Assembly (NCBI RefSeq): GCF_905147365.1
Contig: NC_056428.1
Span: 19,684,001-19,748,000 of the forward strand
DNA: 64,000 bases
Source of the DNA: Aricia agestis
Taxonomy: Eukaryota > Arthropoda > Insecta > Lepidoptera > Lycaenidae
Direction: 5' to 3'
The translations under genes were made by a program, and so were the position numbers. Of this stretch, positions 1-15,000 are shown one piece after another; position 1 is the stretch's first letter; every line of letters begins with the position of its first letter. Below the pieces are notes generated by a model. That model searched no databases and was not told the DNA's origin. It saw only the letters and a list, made by a program, of their open reading frames with translations.

Positions 1-53
1 GTCGCAGGAGGAGTTCCCACCACCTACGCCGCTGTCGGCCGCTGCGAGCTTCG
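1..53 (+). CDS. Trh: Trh exon a (partial, enters from upstream)
   Basis: Codons start at position 2 and give a Pro/Ser/Ala-rich linker ([15 protein letters not shown]) between regulatory and catalytic domains. The last base (G53) is split and completes an Asp codon with exon b. The donor is gtacgt at 54. The upstream edge of the exon is outside the window. Confidence 0.85.
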
Positions 54-3000
54 GTACGTGATTATAATATTAAGGCTTAATAATTAAGCTATGAGGGTTG
101 TTGAAATTCTAATTGCCACCAGGTGCCGCGATCTAGCCATCAGCGGACCTAAAATGGTCACATTTTGCAAATCCTCTTAATTCAATTCAGAAAAAGAAAT
201 GTCAAAACTGTCAAACTGACGAATGTCAAATTCCTACGAACTAGACATGAATTACAAGCAGAGTGACCATTTTGCGATTTTGAAAAAGTGAATCATATTA
301 TGATTGCATATATCGCGGTCTTTGAGCGCGGCGACGAAATTAAGAACCTAACACCCCTGACGGACACTGTGGCGTTGCCAGACTTCTTCTTTTGTGTGCG
401 TGCGACTACTAGTTGTATGCGAATTATAATTGCATAAATTGATAAAAATGCTATGCTATTGCTATTGCTTTACCGCGGCATTCCCTGAGACCCGAGTACC
501 AGACGTATTTTATTTTTTTTAAAGCTTGTATTTAACTTGCTCTGTATGTTATATGTTAGTATAATATTATGTATGTTCGGGTGAAATTTTGTAACTCAAT
601 TTTTATATTATTATTAGCTTATACTGTCCCACATCTGGGCAAAGACCTCCGTAATAATAATGAGTGGAAGTAAGTAAGTATGTCTATCGGTATGTTCGTA
701 TATAGATTTGTCTATCCATCTGTTACGCCCTTTTCTTTTAAAATGCCTATTTTATTAGTCATGGAGAATATATGGAATATACGGGAATAAGAAAAATAAG
801 ATATAACTTGTTTTTTCTGGCATGAAACTTGAGTAATAGTTTTTATGTCTAAAAACAAGACTACTCTTTCAGAGGATAAAAATATTTTGGTGGATTATTA
901 ATTTATGGTTAACTGGAATAATGCCCGCAACTCCGTTGCGCCTAAAATGCGTTTATCGCGCGGGAACCGTACATTATTTTGGGATAAAAAGTATCCTATG
1001 TCTCCGTACCAAATTTCAGCAAAATGGTTTGAGCGTGAAGAGGTAACAGACAGACAGATACACTTTCGCATTTATAATATTTGTATGGATATAAGGAGGA
1101 AGCAGAATGTACTAAAAAGCAATACGATACGATTCAGTACATTTTCGCAATCTTTTAACGCTTCGAATAAGGTGATTCAATGTTTAATTCATTGAGCTTT
1201 GCTGGTGGCTTCAAAAACAAATCTATACAATCTGTTACACTCTAAAACAGTGGTAGTGGTACTCAACCTTTTTTTATACGGGTCTCAAACCGGTTTAGGT
1301 ATTGGTGAAGCGGGCCACAGCAAAATAACATTCTTCAAAACTAGCGATTTCAAAGTGGAGAAACTTTGCACTATTTAGACGTCGGGCATGAAATTCAAAA
1401 TGTTTATAACTAAATGTTTATTAACTTCATGGGTGCCACGGATAAAGTCCCGGCGGGCCGCAGGTTGTAAGCTCCTTTAAAACATTCTGGTGGTCTTGTT
1501 ATTCTGAACTCCAGCATTTTTTTCGTCTATTCAGTATTTTCGACAGTACATAGACGTTTCTCTATGTCTTTTAGTTCTCTTGGTTTTTTATCGTATCTCT
1601 ATCTAGAGTAGTCAGCAAATATTATGTGTTTAGTATCTTATTACAGTAACGCACTGATGATTTACGATTTACTTGTCAATTGATTAGTGATTATTAAAAT
1701 CCTATTTTTGATTTTCGTAGTTAAAAATATTTATGCAATATGTATCAAAATTAAGTGATAATGTGTCCCTTACATAGAGTTTGCTGTAGCAGCAGCGCTG
1801 AAAGAGTTTTTTTTTTTACTTTTGTATGGGGAAATTCCAGAGTGTTTGCACACATAAAAATCACAAAAAAGTAAAATGGCACTAGAAGTTCCCTCCGCAA
1901 TCGCCAAGATCGCAAATCACAATATTCATAAGATATCCTTCTTCCTAGATTTTGGTGAGATGCACTGGTTCCCCCGCAAGATATCGGACCTGGACCGAGC
2001 TCAGAATGTTCTTATGTACGGTTCTGAGCTGGACGCAGATCATCCAGGATTCAAGGACCCGGTCTACCGCAAGCGACGGGAGCAATTCGCCGCCATCGCC
2101 AATAATTATAAATAGTGAGTGAAATGATGAGAATAATATTATTATTATTATGTATAGGATTTTTTATAAGATAAGGGGGCAAATAAGCAATCGGGTCACC
2201 TGATGGAAAGCAAGTACCGTCGCCCATGGACAATCGCAACATTAGTAGAGCTGCAGGAGCGTTGCTGGCCTTTAAAGAGGTAGTACGCTCTTTTCTTGAA
2301 GGTTTGCAGGTCGTAATGGTCTGGAAGTACTGTTAAAGACAGTTAGTTCCAGAATATTTCAGTGCGCGGCGGAAAGTACGCGAAAAACGCAAGGTGGAAG
2401 ACTGCCACTCATCAAGGTGATGGCGAAAAGTTGCAGGAGGTACGATTCCGAAGAATTCCTCAGAGCACTCCCCGTGATACAACCGAAAGAGGATGTTTTT
2501 AAGATTGTACTCGGCAATAAGTAGTTTTATAAGGAAACCTTGTTGATTATATTCTACTTATTCGTTATCAGTTAACTCATAAATCAGAATCGCATTTTTT
2601 GTGCAGCGGTCAACCTATTCCAAAAGTTCAATATACGGATGTCGAGATCAAAACTTGGTAAGTGATGCATTATATTCCTATTGGCATAAATCTATTACAA
2701 CCAGATCCCATAAGGATCAGATACTATGCTGACACGGACGAAGACGCGGGCTACAGTTAGTAGAAATTAAATTCTTGAAATACTGTTTTCTAAGGTGTTA
2801 TATTAATTTATGAAATTGTGTGTCTTTTCAATAATGGTGTAAAATGTATCTGTTTTTTGAAGTTTATATAAAAGTTTAAAGTGTGTGCTGAGAAAGCATA
2901 GTATATTTTTAAAACTGTAACAAGCTTCTTCACTTATCGATACCACTAATTAGCTAATAGTGGTCGACCATCTTTGTTTTTATGTAGAAATGTAAAAAAA

Positions 3001-6000
3001 GAAGAATGGCGGCATCAACATCAAAATGTTCCTAATAAGATCTACAATATTATTTACTTCGCAGGGGCATAGTATTTCGGGAGCTGCACAAACTATACCT
3101 AAAGCACGCGTGTGCAGAATACTTAGAGAACTGGCCCCAGCTCGTGAAATACTGTGGCTACAGAGAGGACAACCTGCCTCAGGTAAGCTACTTGTTAGGT
3201 TCAATTTAGACCGCAACGCGACGCGTAGATGAGTTTTTAAATTTGTATGTATTTAACAGATTTGCAAGACGTCTCACGCACACGAATCTGTAATTTCAGT
3301 ACAAATTTAGAAATGCATCTACGCGTCACGTTGAGGTCTGAAATGGCCCTTAGAGAAAGAAAGAAACAAAGAAAGAAAAGTAGAGGTAAGACCGCTGGTC
3401 TTGGTTTGGGGAGGATTAAAGACCTCTGTTCCTCACGGGATTTACTGTCGTAGGGAACATATAAAATTGCTTTACCGTTCAGATGCTACTATGCCACTGA
3501 CATACACACTCATACACATACACATAGACAAGGCGAACTAACAACACCACTGTTTTTCGTCATGGATTAATAAGAACAATATAAGGACTATTATTTCTTA
3601 TCAGATGAAGAGAGAAAATTAATATGGTCAGGGTTTTCGAGATCCAGTATGAATAAATTGTTTGGCTCATTCTGCAGCCTAAACGAGCAAAGAATTAATG
3701 GGTTTAAGCATGATAATGAATAGTGACACTGTATCAAATACAATAGGATTTTTTGTTACTTTAAATTGAAGTTGTCACGTCTTGATGAACGCAGTTATTT
3801 GGTTCTCGGTATATTATAATATCTTACCAAATACTCTACTGCAAGTTAGAGTATTTGATTCAAAAATTACTAAATGCACTGCCTACCGTTTCAAAAATAT
3901 AGACTAACGACTTTAGAAATGCAATATCTCTTGTATGTTTCAAAATAGCATGTGATAGCGCGATTCAGCGGACATTCAATGCCCTCTGTGTGAGCTAAGT
4001 ATGATATGGCTAAATTTTTTCTAAATGCTCTGTTTGGAAGAACACTTTGATTAATTGTGTCAATATCTAAAAAATATGTAATAGAAAATTATATTGTGTC
4101 TGTAAAATATGAAATAAAATATCATGTGTATATTTACACATGATATTTTATATAAATTCTTAGTTTTTCCTCAGCTCTGTAAGTTAAATAAAAAGGTATT
4201 TGAGTAAATTCAACCGTTTGAAGATATTTGAAGGCTTTAGAGATAATATTATTTTAGGGTATTTTGTAGCATTTAGTACAATTATTATTAATTTTTAGAA
4301 AGAGAATTAAAACTTGGCTGTAGAAATTAAGTCATAAATCATAATGTTTGGTTCTGTAGAGATGATATAGGGTTTAAAATTATAGCTGTGTAGTATGCTT
4401 CGAGCTTTGGATGTAAAAGTATAGAGGGCGTATTGTTATGACGAAAATAATATAACTAGGTGGCGTACTAATTTACTTAAACATTTTTCAATAGAGGGCG
4501 CTACGGGTATGTTCACATTTCTTTAAATATTTTAATAGGCAGCTGTGACATGTTAAATACTAGTACGGCTGTAAATGTTACTATAAGGTGTGTATATTGT
4601 GAAATGTTTATTGCTTTATGATGAATGGTAAATGAGATTTAAATAATTAAATAACTTATACTTAATAATTTTAGCCACACAATAACAACAAGAGCACTGG
4701 TCTTAGCTTTGAGAAGACAAGAGAACGTTGTTCCTGGCTACACGGGAATTTCAGACCTAAAAACTTTATAAAGTTATGAAAATTCTCAATTTTTCATCGT
4801 CAAGGTTTAATTATTTTCACTTGACTGCACCATGAGGAAGGAATAATTAAATTATGGCTTTACCTAATATCGTCCCCTTACATGAACCTAATATCGTCCC
4901 CAAGACGGTATTAGGATCTCAAACAGCAAATGGATCTCGAACGTTTATACCTATCAGTTCGTTTTGCTTGAAACTGTAGAAAAATATGTTTTTTTTAGGG
5001 TTCCGTACCCAAAAGGTAAAAATGGGACCTTGTTACTGAAACTTCGTTATCTGTCCGTCTGTCTGTCTCCAGGCTCTATCTCAAGAACCGCTATAGCTAG
5101 ACTTCTGAATTTTTCAGGAATTGTGTTACATATATTCTGTTGCCGCTACAACAACAAATACTAAAAATAAATATATTCTATTTATCCCTTTAATATATTT
5201 ATATTAAAGGGACGGAATTAGGAGCCCAAAAATAAATTATGAAAATAGGAGTATCTTTGTTAAATTTACTTTTAAACTTTTCCTGAAAACGTTAACGCAT
5301 TTTTGATTATTTTTAAGAATAAAGGAATAGTGAAGCTAAAGTTTGATGTTTGATTTATAGCTGTAGTATTTTATTTTATTTTTTTAGAACGTTTTCAAAA
5401 AAAGGGGACGATATAATATGGCGACTGTACCTTAAGTTTGTCTGTGGCACTCTTTGCAGTCTGAATGACCTTACTTGTGATAGGGTCAAGCCAAATGAGT
5501 GTAATTTGTGAGTTGTGAGTCGCAGAATTTCTGTTGGCAGAAATTCTGTTGGACTGCCACACAAGCGTAGTTTTAAGAGTTGTGAGTCGCAGAATTTCAG
5601 TCGCAGAAATATGTTGGGCTGCCAGACGAGTGCATTTTATTAGGTTGCTGTCCAACATATTTTATACCAGGTGTTTGTGTCGTGCAATGGAAGAGAAACT
5701 GGGTAAATCCACATAACAAGGAAAGACGATGATTGGACCTTTTTAAATATTATGCAAAATATAAGTTTAATTAAAAAAAGTGTATTTTGTATCATGTATT
5801 CAATTAAAAAATTATACTAAAATATGATTATATAATAATTAAAATGGTAGTGAAGTAAGAATAATTAAGTAAGTATAAAAGAAATAAAAATTATAATAAT
5901 AGTACTTAATAAAAACGAAATATGTGAATATACATATTATACGTAGGTATATTACATTTACGCTGCAAAAATTTTACCCCCAAAAATATCCCCAAATTAC

Positions 6001-9000
6001 CCCTAAAAACCACTAAATTTAGTAGGAAATCCCCATAGTTGGCTACACTGTCCTCGCTTCCTGCGAACTGAATTCGGTCGGAATAATGTATGTGAGGCGG
6101 CAGAGAACTCATTTTGCGTCGCCGTGTGAATCAAACAGGACTTTTGTATGAAACTGAATGCAGCAGAAATTCTGCGACTCACAACTCACAAATTACGCTC
6201 GTTTTGCTTTACCCATAGCGTAAGAGGCTCGGTGTATTAAAATTAAGTTTATATTATTTATCTAGCCCCCAATCGCTGAAAATAATTCCCTTTCCAGCAT
6301 ATAGGAAATTTTATATGTTACCAAATACTCTAGTGTAAAATTAGAGTATTTGATTCAAAAATTACTAAATGCACTGCTTATTGTTTCAAAAATATTTCTA
6401 TCTGAAGGCATTAGAAACGCAATATCTCTTGTATGTTTCAAAATAGTATGTGATAGCGCGATTCAGCGGACATTCAGTGCCCTCTGTATGAGCTAAGTCT
6501 TAAATGGCTAAAAATTTTCTGTGATAATACTCTGTTTGGAAGAATACTTTGATAAATTTAATCGATGTCTAAAAAAAGATTAAATAGAAAATAATTATGT
6601 GTCTGTCTATATGTCTGTTGATCGTATTTTCAGAAAACGATAATTATTAAGTTCTTCGTTTTTCCTCAGCTCTGTAACTTAAACAAAAGGGCATTTAAGT
6701 AGATAAATTCAACTGTTTGAAGATATTATTAATATTAAAGAATTTATTGTGGCTTGAGGTAGAGATTATCTCTATATACCATTACTTTAGAATATTTTGT
6801 ACAACAATAAAATTTATTGTTTCAAAAAATAATTAAACTTGGCTGTAGGAATCAAATCATAATGTTTGGTTCTTTATGGATGGTAGAGGGTTTAAAAAGG
6901 CTGTGTGGTACATCGAGCTTTCGATGTAAAAGTATAGAGGGCGTAATGTTATAAAAAAATATCACTAGATGGCGTACTAAGCAGCTATTAAACATTTTTT
7001 AACAGAGGGCGTTATGTTCACAGTTTTGTTACTTTTTTAAAGTTTAATAAAATTTCCTTGCATAATAGATCTCATCATCATCGGTATTACTACTGTAATT
7101 ATATTATTCACGATATATTAAGATTTTTTAAAATAAAAATTTTAACAACAGAAGATTTAAAGATTTGTTTGAAGGAAATATCACTAGATAGCACAATGTG
7201 AATGAACTTGTAATCGGAACTAAGTTTACCTGTCCGAGAAATTGATATAGATACAGATTGCGGATCTACGTTACTTGGTCGGGTTATGTCAAGTCAATGT
7301 CATAATCTGTTAACTGGGCTTAATATAATCAGACAAAATAATGTAGGTCTGCTACCCGTCTATGCATTCAATTCTCTCAAACCCAAATAGAATTTTTATT
7401 CGAAAAATATATTTTCAAATACACTTTTTGAACTTCGCACCTACAAGTATACCTACCTACCAAGGGTTTGGATACTCTAATAGTAATAATATTATGAGAA
7501 TTTTACTATACTAGATGTTTCCTACAACACGATACCAAATTTCATCGAAATCGATTCAGCGGCTTAAGCGTGAAGAGGTAACAGACAGACACACACATTT
7601 TTTATATAAAATTAGGGGGAAAACGAGCAAACAGTCGAGACAACACAGTCGAGCAACAGAGTCGCCCATGGACTCTCGCAACATCAGGAAATTTGCAGGT
7701 GCATTACCGGCTTTTAGCATTTACCTAATATTAGTGTAAAATATTATGCTTCCTACTCTTAATACAACCTATTATTTTCAGTTAGAGGACGTAAGCGCGT
7801 TCCTGAAGCGCAAGACCGGGTTCCAGCTGCGTCCAGTAGCTGGGTACCTCTCACCTCGGGACTTCCTCTCTGGACTCGCCTTCAGAGTGTTCCATTGCAC
7901 GCAGTACATCCGCCACTCTTCCGATCCGTTCTATACGCCTGAACCGTGAGTAGATGAGTTTTGAAATATATTCTATCTTATAATGCCTTGTAGCAATGGC
8001 CCACTGATATTATTCCAACTTTTTGGAAAAGCAGTGTCGTTGTTACGAGTATATTATGTATGGTGTTTCTTTGGAGTGAAAAACCTATAAAAGCTAGTAT
8101 GAAAGTAAACCAACCTATTGAGTGTTGACGCATAACTGTGGTGGAACTAAACGTGTTAGGTTTTTTTTGTTACGGCATTTCTCGATTCGCTCGCCGCACT
8201 CAAAGCCCGCGATTAAAAGCTTAGCAATCGCTTAAGGTGACGCCGCGTTAAAGTAAAAAACCGTGTTGGATATGTTTTAGATTGCTCGTTTTCTATGAGA
8301 GGTCGGCCCGGCTTCTCATAGAATACAAGCAATGGAACAGCAAAAAATTGAAAAGACGTAAGCGACAAAATGGTTTTGTCGCTTAATTTAAAAAGCATAA
8401 ATACATTTCATATGAGCAATAGGCAAATTAAAGTGTATGCTTGAACCAATCTATGTACAAAATATGTTGGAAGCTTAAATCACTCTCCTTTGTTGGCAAA
8501 ATAGAATCCCTTGTTTTACAGAGGTTTTTTTAATTGATTATTATGTGTTATAAAAGTTGACGAATCGTATTATGCTATGGGTAATTCAAAGACAAGGGCA
8601 TGATGAATACTAACAATGAACTTAAATTTCTTAGCTTTAGTTATTGCTGAGAAAAATCGATATCGCTACAGCCAAATTATCAAAGTGTTAATTTTCCAGG
8701 GACTGCTGCCACGAGCTGCTCGGCCACATGCCGTTGCTGGCTAACCCCAGCTTCGCGCAGTTTTCGCAGGAGCTCGGTCTGGCGTCATTGGGCGCCAGCG
8801 ATGATGATATCGACAAGTTGGCTACGGTAAGTCCTGTTGTACTATCAGAGAAGTTGACTCATCGATGCGGGACCTAACCTAACCTAAGTAGTTTGGTTGC
8901 GTTATTATCAAACCCAGACGACAGATCACAATTAACATTGAATTGATATGATCCGACCAAAGAAGTAGGTCCATCAACTGTCTATGAATCAATTTCCTCG

Positions 9001-12000
9001 ATAATTGTACTATTATAGAAGTTGATTCATCGACACATGGCGGACCTACATTATTTGGTCTGTTTACGTCAAGCTAATGATAGACTAGGGTTCCACGGTC
9101 TGGCATCAGTTCAGTCCGTCAGTCTGATCCATACTGACGAAAGAATGATCGTGTAATCGTGCGACTGACTGATCATTTTTTTTATTATGTTCTTTCCGGC
9201 CATCATTCTGACGTCAATCTGAGACAGATGGACTGAACTAATGCCAGACTGATCGTGTAATCTTAGTCTTAGTAGTAATTTGTCGGCAGTGCTTGATAAC
9301 CATATTACGTAGGTCCGCCATCTTATGGATTGATATCTCTGACAGAATTAATACAGTAGCTGGCAATATCACTTATTACTTGCATCCATATCCAGAGACA
9401 TTAATTAATGATTCATTAACTTTAATTGAATGATGAATTTGACGGAAAATATTGTATGGAGTGTATGATTAAATCTTTTCCAGTATTCAGTCTTTATTTT
9501 TTTACTTTTATACTATGCTAATTCGAGCCGAGTTCAATTATTATTATGATTTCTAAGCCTTTTTAAGACAAGATAAAACTAAGAAAAAGGTTAAGAAAGA
9601 AACTTTATATTTTCATCTAAAATTCTAAATTCCAAAAACCTTTCACTTTTGCGATCGTAAATTGAAATCGCCGAACATTTCACAGTACTTCGTATGCAAA
9701 GAATATCTCTAGAATCTAATTCTGAAGCTACGGTTTCAAAGAAAGACGTGTTTTGAATAAACGTTGCTGAAATATCAGTTATGGTAATCTCACTATTGAT
9801 GTTAGTTACTTGAGTATGCTCTCTTTACCTCGTGGTTAGCATGAAATAACTGAGATATTTTCTAAAGTGAATAAAGAGTCAGGGCTCTCACACAAACCTG
9901 CGAATTCGCATCGCATCGTAATGTAATTTTTATTATGAATTTTGTTGCAGCATATTTGCGATACGTGCGACTTCGCAGTTATGTGTGGGAGCTGAGTGAG
10001 AACACACGTAGTTAATTTAGCTTAAGTATTTTTGTAGGTTAAAATAAATAAGGGTTAGGTCATTGCTTAATATTATTTTACAGTAATCACAATGGGCTAA
10101 TCACAGGCTAAATAATCCATACTTACTAATAATATTGTGAATGTCAGTCCAATATCCCTTAACTTTTAAACAGCTTAACAAATTTTTATGTTGGAAAAAG
10201 TGCTTTATTCCTGAAAATTGTACAAAACATACTTTATTACGCATTGCTGCGAGTATTTTCAGCTTTTCTCATAAATTGTCGTTTCATTGTGACGACACAG
10301 GTAATTACCAAACATTCCAAGTAGACGTAATATTTTAAACACTTGATTAGATAGTTCCGCTTTTAGCGTGGCGCGTGACGAGTGTTCGCAGGTGACACGC
10401 AGCTGTCAGATTATTGTCATGCGATCACGTGGGATCACGTGCAAAGTCAAGATCAAGATCAAGCCAAATGTAATGATGTATGAAATGCGCAAGTGTGTGC
10501 GACTACGTTTGGCAGCCGAAATAATTATCTAAAAAAATGCAAAAAGATCTAGATAGGTATATTGTATTGGGTATCATTAGAAACGAATCTAAGTATACTT
10601 GAAGATTAAATTTCTAGTGCCTAAAATGATTAAGTCTGTTCTACGTATAGTAATGCTAAGCCAATCTTCATGATAAGAAATTGGATGATCTTGAATGTCA
10701 CATAATGCAATTATTATACTCTACCTATGAGAGACCAATTAATACACGGGATTGCGAACTGTATTATCTTCGATTACTCATGCTAGCTACTAGCAAGGCG
10801 GAAACGGTAGCGGTAATGTATAGATTAAAATGGACAGGGCTTTAAAACCGAGGCGTACTAGACGGCTTATCCATATAATTCTATACATTGTCACGCGCTG
10901 CGCCGCCGCGCTCCCGCCCCGCTGCCCGCTGTTTTCAAGACTTCAGCCTAAGGCTGCTTTGCCATCATGGCAGTTTTGCAATTTAAAAAACAAATTTACA
11001 GATGTTATCGAGTAAAATATCTTTATCTCTTTCCAGCTCTACTTTTTTACCGTCGAGTTCGGCTTATGTCGCCAAGAGGACGGCTCCTTCCGAGTCTACG
11101 GCGCTGGTCTTCTGTCCTCCGTAGCTGAACTTCAGCATGCCCTCTGCACTCCGGAGAAGATCAAGCGGTTTGATCCTGATGTCACTGTGAATGAAGAGTG
11201 CATCATCACGTCTTACCAGAATGCGTACTATTACACCGACTCGTTTGAAGAGGCTAAGGAGAAGATGAGGTGACTACAAGATGAGAGATCTTAAAGTTGT
11301 GTACAGTCTATATTATGATGGTACACCATCTGAGAAATCGATTCATGAAGAGATAGTGGACCCACGTTATTTAATCGGGTTATATCAAGTTAAGGTTTGC
11401 ATGGCTCTCGATTCGGAGATCGTAGGTTCGATTCCCGCGTTGCAAACGTACTATTTCTAAGTTATGTCAGGAAAATGTAGGCTAATCACCTAATTGTCTG
11501 ATAAGTAAGATGATCCATGCGTCGAATAAGCATTTTAAAAAGTCGGTCCCGCGCCTAATCTCTCGCCAGTCGCGTTGGTCGTCCGTCCCACTGGCTTATC
11601 AGAGTAAAAGAATAGAGAGTGCTCTTGTATACTGCGAACACACTTGGGCAATTTAAAATTACTCCTGCTTAACTGGTCTGGTTTTAATGAATCCGGCCGC
11701 AGTCACCGAAATCGGTGTGGAGTTGTTATAATACTTTAGGAATACGAACCACTTTTGAATCTATGAAACTAACTTTCTGTATCCTAAAATTCGTACGAAA
11801 GTTTTAAACTAATTACATCAATCTTTGATAAAAGCTGTCTCATTTTCCGAAGCCTGGAAATAGGCTTTAATTTAAAGCTCTAGCACTCTCAGGTTCACTT
11901 TAGTGTTGTTTTATGATAATGAAAGTGGGGGTTTATTACTGCACTATATCTAAGGCGTCAGGCGGCTGCTCGTAAAACATTCATCGTAACTTCAACATAC

Positions 12001-15000
12001 GATAAGTGTGTGTACACGATACCGTGTTCACGCGATGCGAATTTACAACGGATACTGTGATTGTTGCGAATTTCGATCAGAAGGTGATTTGCAGGGAAAT
12101 GAGGGTATGCGAAGGAATATAATATGACAAAATAGATTTAATACAGCGAAGCTTTAAACTCTTTTCAGAAAATATAGTGTTAGTTAGGAAACTTGGCTAC
12201 TTTATTCCTACATAAAATGTTAATTAACCTTATTAATTATCAGACGATGAATGCCAGAAGCCCGGCTTCTTAAGTGACTACTTCGAATCTTTAGAAGCGT
12301 TGTGTACTTTTTGGAGGAGTAAAAACCGGCCAAGTGCGAGTTGGACTCGCCCGTAAAGGGTTCCGCAGCAGCAATAAGGTTTATTTTTATGAAATTAAAA
12401 GGGTTTTGATTTATTTGTATGTTTCAGTTGATTTAATGAAAGTCTATTTAAGGTTTACCTTTTATTACGTATAAAAAAACTACTTGATTAATTTCGTTCA
12501 AACCTCTTCTCGCAAACGTATTCAAGTTAAAAAAAAATTTATATGAAACTTCAATATGATTTTAAAAACCTATTCATAGATACCCCACACACATAGGTTA
12601 GATGAAAAAATTTTTTTTTGTTGGTTTAAGGTATAAAAAAAAACTCCTTGCTAGATCTCGTTCAAACCAATTTTCGTTGGTAGTTTTTATAATAATGTAC
12701 ATCATATATCTTTTTAGAATTATCATGCCCCTACTTTAGTAGAGGGGGGGGGGGCACATTTTATGTTAATACGGTTATGCGGGTATTAATGCGGTATAAA
12801 TGCGGTTCACAGACTACATCTACTTACCAATTTTCCATAGTATAACTCTTATAGTTTCGGAGAAAAGTGGCTGTGACATACGGACGGACAGACAGACATG
12901 ACGATTCTGTAAGGGTTCCGTTTTTTGCCACTTGGCTACAGAACCCTAAAATGTCAGACTCGCGTATACGACATAAGATCGGCGCTCCCAGTTTTTAGGG
13001 TTCCGTACCCAAGGGGTAAAAACGGGACCATATTACTAAGACTTCGTTTTCTGTCCGTCTGTCCGTCTGTCTGTCTGTCTTTCTGTCTGTTTGCCTGTGT
13101 GTCGCCAGGCTGTATCTCAAGAACCCCTATAGCTAGACTTCCGAAATTTTCATAGATTGTGTGTGTCTCTTGACGATATAACAACAAATACTAAAAACCA
13201 AATAATATTTAAGAGTGCTCCCATACAATAGACGTGATTTTTTGGCCTTTTTTTCTCGATATCAATAATGACAATATGTAGGCACTTGAAACTTTTACAA
13301 AAGCCTTAAATATAATAATGTGTACTTTAATAATTAACAATATTATTAAAATAAAATAAAAATTTAAGTCCCACACCAAAAACCACAATTTTTGGCCTAT
13401 TTTTGCACTTTTTGTGTCCGTTTTTAGGGTTCCATACCCAAAGGGTAAAAACGGGACCCCGTTTTCTGACATCGTTGTCTGTCCGTCTGTATGTCTCCAG
13501 GCTGTAACTCAAGAACGGTAATAGCTAGAGAGTTGAAATTTTCACAGATTATGTATATTGGTTGCCGCTATAACAGCAAATACTAAAAACAAAATAAAAT
13601 TAATATTTAAGGGGGGCCCCCACACAACAAACGTAATTTTTTGGCCTTTTTTGCTCTTTATCAATTATGGCAACAGGTAGGTACTTCAATTTTTCACACG
13701 ATCCTTAGTTTATGTGTAATTTAATATTTAATAATAATATTAATATAAAAAAAAAAAAACAGAGGGGCTCCTATACAAAAAACACAAATTTTGGCCTAAT
13801 TTTACTCTATGGTACGGAACCCTTCGATCGCGAGTCTGACTTGCACTTGGCCGATTATTTATTTCTCATTATCAAGGTAAGATCCTGCTTGTACGGAATA
13901 GTAACGCCGCACATTGAGTAATCGTGAAATCTAGGTTTTGAGTACGGACCCTTAATTTGTTTTCGCATTGATCTTTTATATGAATAGGCTTTTATCAAAA
14001 TTAACTTTTTCCATGAACTAAAGGATGTTACTACTGACCTTGTAGTCACAATATCAATAACAATATACAGTGAAGATCTTCATACCAGATCGGCATTGGC
14101 TTAGCCTTTGGCTGAATACCTTTAAAACCTATAAGTAGGCAGAAGTAGGTAGGAAGTAGGAAGGTAGGTTTTCTATTTAAAATAAAAATGAATTTTAACT
14201 TATGCTTGCCTCACTTTAACTTGAGAGCGGCTAAGCCGATTTGATAAATTTTAGTATTTAATTAATATTCCTGGAGGACCAGGGAAGGTTTATATTAGGA
14301 GGGAATATAAGTTTTTTGAGAACAAACAGCGAAGCCTTGTTAGTATTCCTGGGCATCAATAGATTGATTTTTTTTAAATATTCACTTTGAGTGTATATGA
14401 ATACAGGTATTTTTAGGTAACTTCGTTCCATTCGGGTGTCCCTTGACACCTCTCAAGTTTTATTTTATACACTTGTGGTTTTTTTGTTCCAGAGCCTTTG
14501 CTGACAGCATCCAAAGACCGTTCGGAGTTCGCTATAATCCATATACTCAGAGCGTAGAAGTATTGAGCAATGCGCAGAAGATTACGGCTTTGGTGAGAGA
14601 ACTACGAGGTGACATCTGTATTGTGTCCTCAGCGATCAAGAAGATATCTGCGCAGGATTCTACTCTTGATGTGGAGACGATTGCGAATATGCTGCATACT
14701 GGGTTACAGGTAATTCATGAAGTATCGGTACTCTTTTAACCCTTAAGCAGGCCTCATGTGCACAGGCATTAAAATATTTTTAAATATGTTTTGGTCTTAA
14801 TGTTTGCCTGTACAATGTACACCTAAGAACTAATTGGTCGTATTATGCCCTATGCTTGTTAAGGAGCTCTCTGACGTTTTATAATTTGTTTCCATTATTC
14901 CTATTTTTAATTAGGAAACTGCATACTTTGAACTTTAATATATTTACTGATAACTGACAATGAATATTTTTTATTATAATGATTTGTAATATCAAAATAT

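Noticed and set aside
1876..1948. ATG at 1876 in frame with Trh exon b, as a possible alternative start
   Set aside because: A strong acceptor (ttcttcctag) at 1948 and the phase match with exon a show that this stretch is intron. An unusual internal promoter would be needed, with no evidence for one.
8873..8887. Interstitial telomere (CCTAA)n
   Set aside because: Only three units, in a MITE that normally has one; explained by slippage.
13055..13095. (TCTG)n runs as independent microsatellites
   Set aside because: They recur at the same place in every family B copy and belong to that repeat.
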